Source: Methylomonas sp.
GTDB taxonomy: Bacteria; Pseudomonadota; Gammaproteobacteria; Methylococcales; Methylomonadaceae
DNA: 7,754 nt
Assembly: GCA_028688235.1 (NCBI GenBank)
Contig: JAQTYP010000148.1
Location: 1-7,754 of the forward strand
Reading direction: 5' to 3'
The notes below the pieces were generated by a model. The model worked only from the letters and a program-made list of their open reading frames with translations. It was not told the DNA's origin and did no database searches. Below, piece after piece: positions 6,253-7,754 of this stretch; position 1 is the stretch's first letter, and every line of letters begins with the position of its first letter. Made by a program: the position numbers and the translations under genes.

Positions 6253-6268
6253 GCAGTTGCCGTGCCAA
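6253..6268 (-). promoter_or_regulatory. Sigma-54 (-24/-12) promoter of pilA
   Basis: The minus strand reads TTGGCACGGCAACTGC. It contains TGGCAC, five bases, then CTGC in place of TTGC, with GG and GC exactly ten bases apart as RpoN promoters require. Transcription would begin near 6241, giving a leader of about 32 bases. pilA of Pseudomonas is RpoN/PilR-dependent, so the same control is expected here. The AT-rich DNA at 6275-6335 is the natural place for an activator or IHF site, though I can define none. Confidence 0.82.
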
Positions 6269-6398
6269 ATGCCGTGATTTTTTGTATTCATGAGGTGTGT
6301 TTTTTGAAAATAGCTTTTTATTTAATGAGTTAGACATGGTTCTGTGGTAAATGGTTTTGTGTATTATCGGGGTTTGCGGCGGTTAGCGTTTAACGGTA

Positions 6399-6427
6399 TT
6401 GGTGTTTTTTCCATTTGCCGCTATAAA
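6399..6427 (+). promoter_or_regulatory. Possible sigma-70 promoter upstream of the Sel1-repeat gene
   Basis: TTGGTG (6399-6404) is separated by 17 bases from TATAAA (6422-6427). The -10 box fits well (5 of 6), the -35 box weakly (3 of 6). It would drive the short ORF at 6485 and the Sel1-repeat gene. The 402-bp stretch 6210-6611 otherwise holds the pilA promoter and that doubtful ORF. Confidence 0.35.
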
Positions 6428-6484
6428 TACTCTGCCAATTGGGGGCGTGCCTGTGAAATTTCCCTGCCACGCGGCGATGCCAAG

Positions 6485-6619
6485 ATGATGCAGGAGCGGC
6501 TTTCACAGTATGGGGCGCGCGTTCATTTGCCCCATGACATTCGGCTAGCGAGGCTTGTTTTTGACGAAATTTTAGGTATGCCAAACTCCATAAAGGAACA
6601 TCCAAACAAACATGAATAA
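6485..6619 (+). CDS. Doubtful short ORF overlapping the Sel1-repeat gene
   Basis: From the ATG at 6485 this encodes 44 residues, MMQERLSQYG at the N-terminus and a hydrophilic, Lys/His-rich C-terminus, with an amphipathic-looking middle (DIRLARLVFDEIL). The frame is open back to an ATG at 6344 (91 residues), but those extra residues look non-biological and cover the candidate promoter. There is no Shine-Dalgarno sequence at either start. The stop overlaps the next gene's start by 8 bases, as translationally coupled genes do. I recognise no family. It may be a leader peptide, a small protein or chance. Confidence 0.28.
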   Translation: MMQERLSQYGARVHLPHDIRLARLVFDEILGMPNSIKEHPNKHE

Positions 6620-7124
6620 ACTGCCCGCTATCAGTCTGCAAGCCGCCATGTCATTGACCGAATGGAGCGAGCGCACCTTGCGTCGCCGGCTGGCGGACGG
6701 CATGTTGAAATGCGCCGGGGATTGCGGGCCTTATAACAAGACCTTGATTTGTTTCGAATCGATAGCGTGGGATATCTGTCTGCCGCTATCGGCTGAAGAT
6801 GTCGATCTCGTTGCCCGCGCCGACGCAGGCGATGTGGAGGCGCAAACCGATCTGGCCTTGCTGTTTTTTGCCCACGATAAAGCTAAAAGCGCGATGGTTT
6901 GGCTCGAACTGGCAGCCAAGCAGGGTTTTCCCGATGCGATGCAATGGTTAGGCGAATGTTATTTACGAGGCAAAGGCGTAGTCAAAGACCAACATCTTGC
7001 CGTCATGTGGATAGCCAAAGCGGCCTCGCTGGGGCATTCGGTTGCCAAGGCGCAAATCGAGGCGATGCGACCACGCGCCAACGAAAATAAATTCCAGGTT
7101 TTGGATAAGGACTATAATCCATGA
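6612..7124 (+). CDS. Sel1-like repeat protein with HTH-like N-terminus
   Basis: The product has 170 residues with no signal peptide or membrane segment, so it is probably cytosolic. Residues 71-106 form a degenerate Sel1/TPR-like repeat (DAGDVEAQTDLALLFF, then MVWLELAAKQGFPDA), and 107-142 a clear one with the Sel1 hallmarks: AMQWLGECYLRGKGV (109-123), D126, AVMWIAKAASLGH (130-142). Sel1 repeats are protein-interaction scaffolds. The N-terminus, with SLTEWSERTLRRRLADGML (14-32), resembles a helix-turn-helix of the kind 'S-x-R-T-L-x-R-R-L-x-x-G', hinting at DNA binding or another adaptor role; this is inference. The nearest Shine-Dalgarno-like sequence (AAGGAA, 6593-6598) is 13 bases from the ATG, which is far, so coupling to the short overlapping ORF could help initiation. 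It starts about 400 bp from divergent pilA. A link to pili is unproven. Confidence 0.78.
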   Translation: MNKLPAISLQAAMSLTEWSERTLRRRLADGMLKCAGDCGPYNKTLICFESIAWDICLPLSAEDVDLVARADAGDVEAQTDLALLFFAHDKAKSAMVWLELAAKQGFPDAMQWLGECYLRGKGVVKDQHLAVMWIAKAASLGHSVAKAQIEAMRPRANENKFQVLDKDYNP

Positions 7125-7182
7125 CGAATACGGGAATTTCACGGACTGGCCGCCAAGATACTAAGGAATACGGGAGACAACG

Positions 7183-7226
7183 GTAGATGCGAATTCATTC
7201 GCACAGTGCGATAAATCCGCACCTAC
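7183..7226. repeat. Dispersed palindromic repeat downstream of the Sel1-repeat gene
   Basis: GTAGATGCG (7183-7191) faces CGCACCTAC (7218-7226) with one mismatch, and CGCAC (7200-7204) faces GTGCG (7206-7210). The two halves are diverged versions of the same GTAGGTGCG-AATTCATTCGCAC vocabulary, which I recognise as a common intergenic palindrome. The rest of the 215-bp gap (7125-7339) holds a weak GTCA...TGAC hairpin (7231-7247) and nothing else I can name. The palindrome has no T-tract, so it is not a standard terminator. Confidence 0.65.
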
Positions 7227-7339
7227 GCCTGTCACTGCGGGCATGACGGAAAATGGATGAGCCCAGTTCGTGGTAACCAGGAACAGTAAGCTTTCATTGG
7301 CCCGGTTTCTTTTGTTTTCAGCCAACCTTTTGCAATGAC

Positions 7340-7754
7340 GTGATCACAAAAAATCGACTCAGCATCATTCTGCCAGCGAAAGACGAAGCCGCAGGCCTTG
7401 GCAAGCTTCTGAAACAGATAGCCAAGGTCGTGCCGGATGCGGAAATATTGGTGGTCGACGACGGTTCCTCCGACAATACGTCCGAAGCGGCAAGAGAGGC
7501 GGGGGCTAATGTCGTACGGCATCCTTATAACCAAGGCAATGGCGCCTCGATCAAAACCGGGGCAAGAAACGCCAAAGGCGATATCCTGATTTTCATGGAC
7601 GCAGATGGCCAGCATGATCCGGCGGATATACCCGCGCTGTTGTACAAATTGGAACAGGGTTACGATATGGTGATCGGTGCCAGGCATGGCAGAACTCAAG
7701 CCTGCTGGCTTAGAAAAATAGGCAGTAATTTTTACAATCGTTTGGCATCCGTGA
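7340..7754 (+). CDS. Family 2 glycosyltransferase, N-terminal part (runs off the window)
   Basis: The first 138 codons are present and the frame is open to the right edge. The GT-A fold signatures are complete: SIILPAKDEA (8-17) at the nucleotide-binding start, LVVDDGSSDNT (37-47) with the Asp pair D40/D41, NQGNGASIKTG (64-74), and FMDADGQHDP (85-94), where D87 and D89 form the metal-binding D-x-D. This pattern is that of dolichyl/polyprenyl-phosphate sugar synthases (DPM1/GtrB-like), which charge a lipid carrier with one sugar at the inner membrane. Whether C-terminal membrane helices follow cannot be seen. The start is GTG at 7340, the only standard start codon in frame after the stop at 7274-7276; it lacks a good Shine-Dalgarno sequence. 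The position near the pilA/GT-C genes allows, but does not prove, a donor-supply role. Confidence 0.88.
   Translation, partial: MITKNRLSIILPAKDEAAGLGKLLKQIAKVVPDAEILVVDDGSSDNTSEAAREAGANVVRHPYNQGNGASIKTGARNAKGDILIFMDADGQHDPADIPALLYKLEQGYDMVIGARHGRTQACWLRKIGSNFYNRLASV

Noticed and set aside
7232..7699. 155-residue minus-strand ORF at the right edge
   Set aside because: It is antisense to the family 2 glycosyltransferase, whose DDGSSDNT and DADGQHDP motifs fix the coding strand.
1..7754. CRISPR array, tRNA, rRNA, insertion sequence or phage module
   Set aside because: No regularly spaced direct repeats, tRNA-like cloverleaf, transposase motif or phage gene was seen; the palindromes are of unrelated sequence and not array-like.

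Overview
The window reads as ordinary chromosome from a mid-GC gammaproteobacterium. A methanotroph of the Methylomonas/Methylobacter type is my best guess. That rests on the style of the dispersed palindromes, a Pseudomonas-like type IV pilin with a sigma-54-type promoter, and a Pseudomonas-type CobD. It is inference, because no rRNA or clade-specific marker is present.

Layout, left to right: (1) a palindromic repeat and a possible promoter, then a Uma2-family PD-(D/E)XK protein (208-795, +); (2) a MinD/FlhG-type ATPase with an unusual C-terminal extension of about 270 residues (832-2475, +), 36 bp downstream and perhaps co-transcribed; (3) a 327-bp gap filled largely by a three-tier nested palindrome about 200 bp long (2571-2770); (4) cobD, threonine-phosphate decarboxylase of cobalamin synthesis, with a TTG start set by a clear ribosome-binding site (2803-3786, +); (5) a convergent minus-strand pair, pilA (5769-6209) followed by a 627-residue membrane GT-C-like protein with a C-terminal helical repeat region (3843-5726); (6) a plus-strand stretch with a doubtful short ORF overlapping a Sel1-repeat protein (6612-7124); (7) another dispersed palindrome (7183-7226); and (8) the first 138 codons of a family 2 glycosyltransferase that runs off the right edge (7340 onward).

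The most coherent functional unit is pilA plus the GT-C-like gene. The pilin has the canonical prepilin cleavage site, a C-terminal disulfide loop, a sigma-54 -24/-12 promoter and its own strong intrinsic terminator. That terminator sits directly against the start codon of the downstream gene, and its 3' arm carries the only plausible Shine-Dalgarno sequence for that gene. The order (pilin, leaky terminator, membrane glycosyltransferase) resembles pilin-glycosylation loci in Pseudomonas, so the second gene is proposed, not shown, to glycosylate the pilin. The partial family 2 glycosyltransferase at the right edge has the look of a polyprenyl-phosphate sugar synthase and could supply a donor, but this is speculative. 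I see no CRISPR array, tRNA, rRNA, intact insertion sequence or phage gene.
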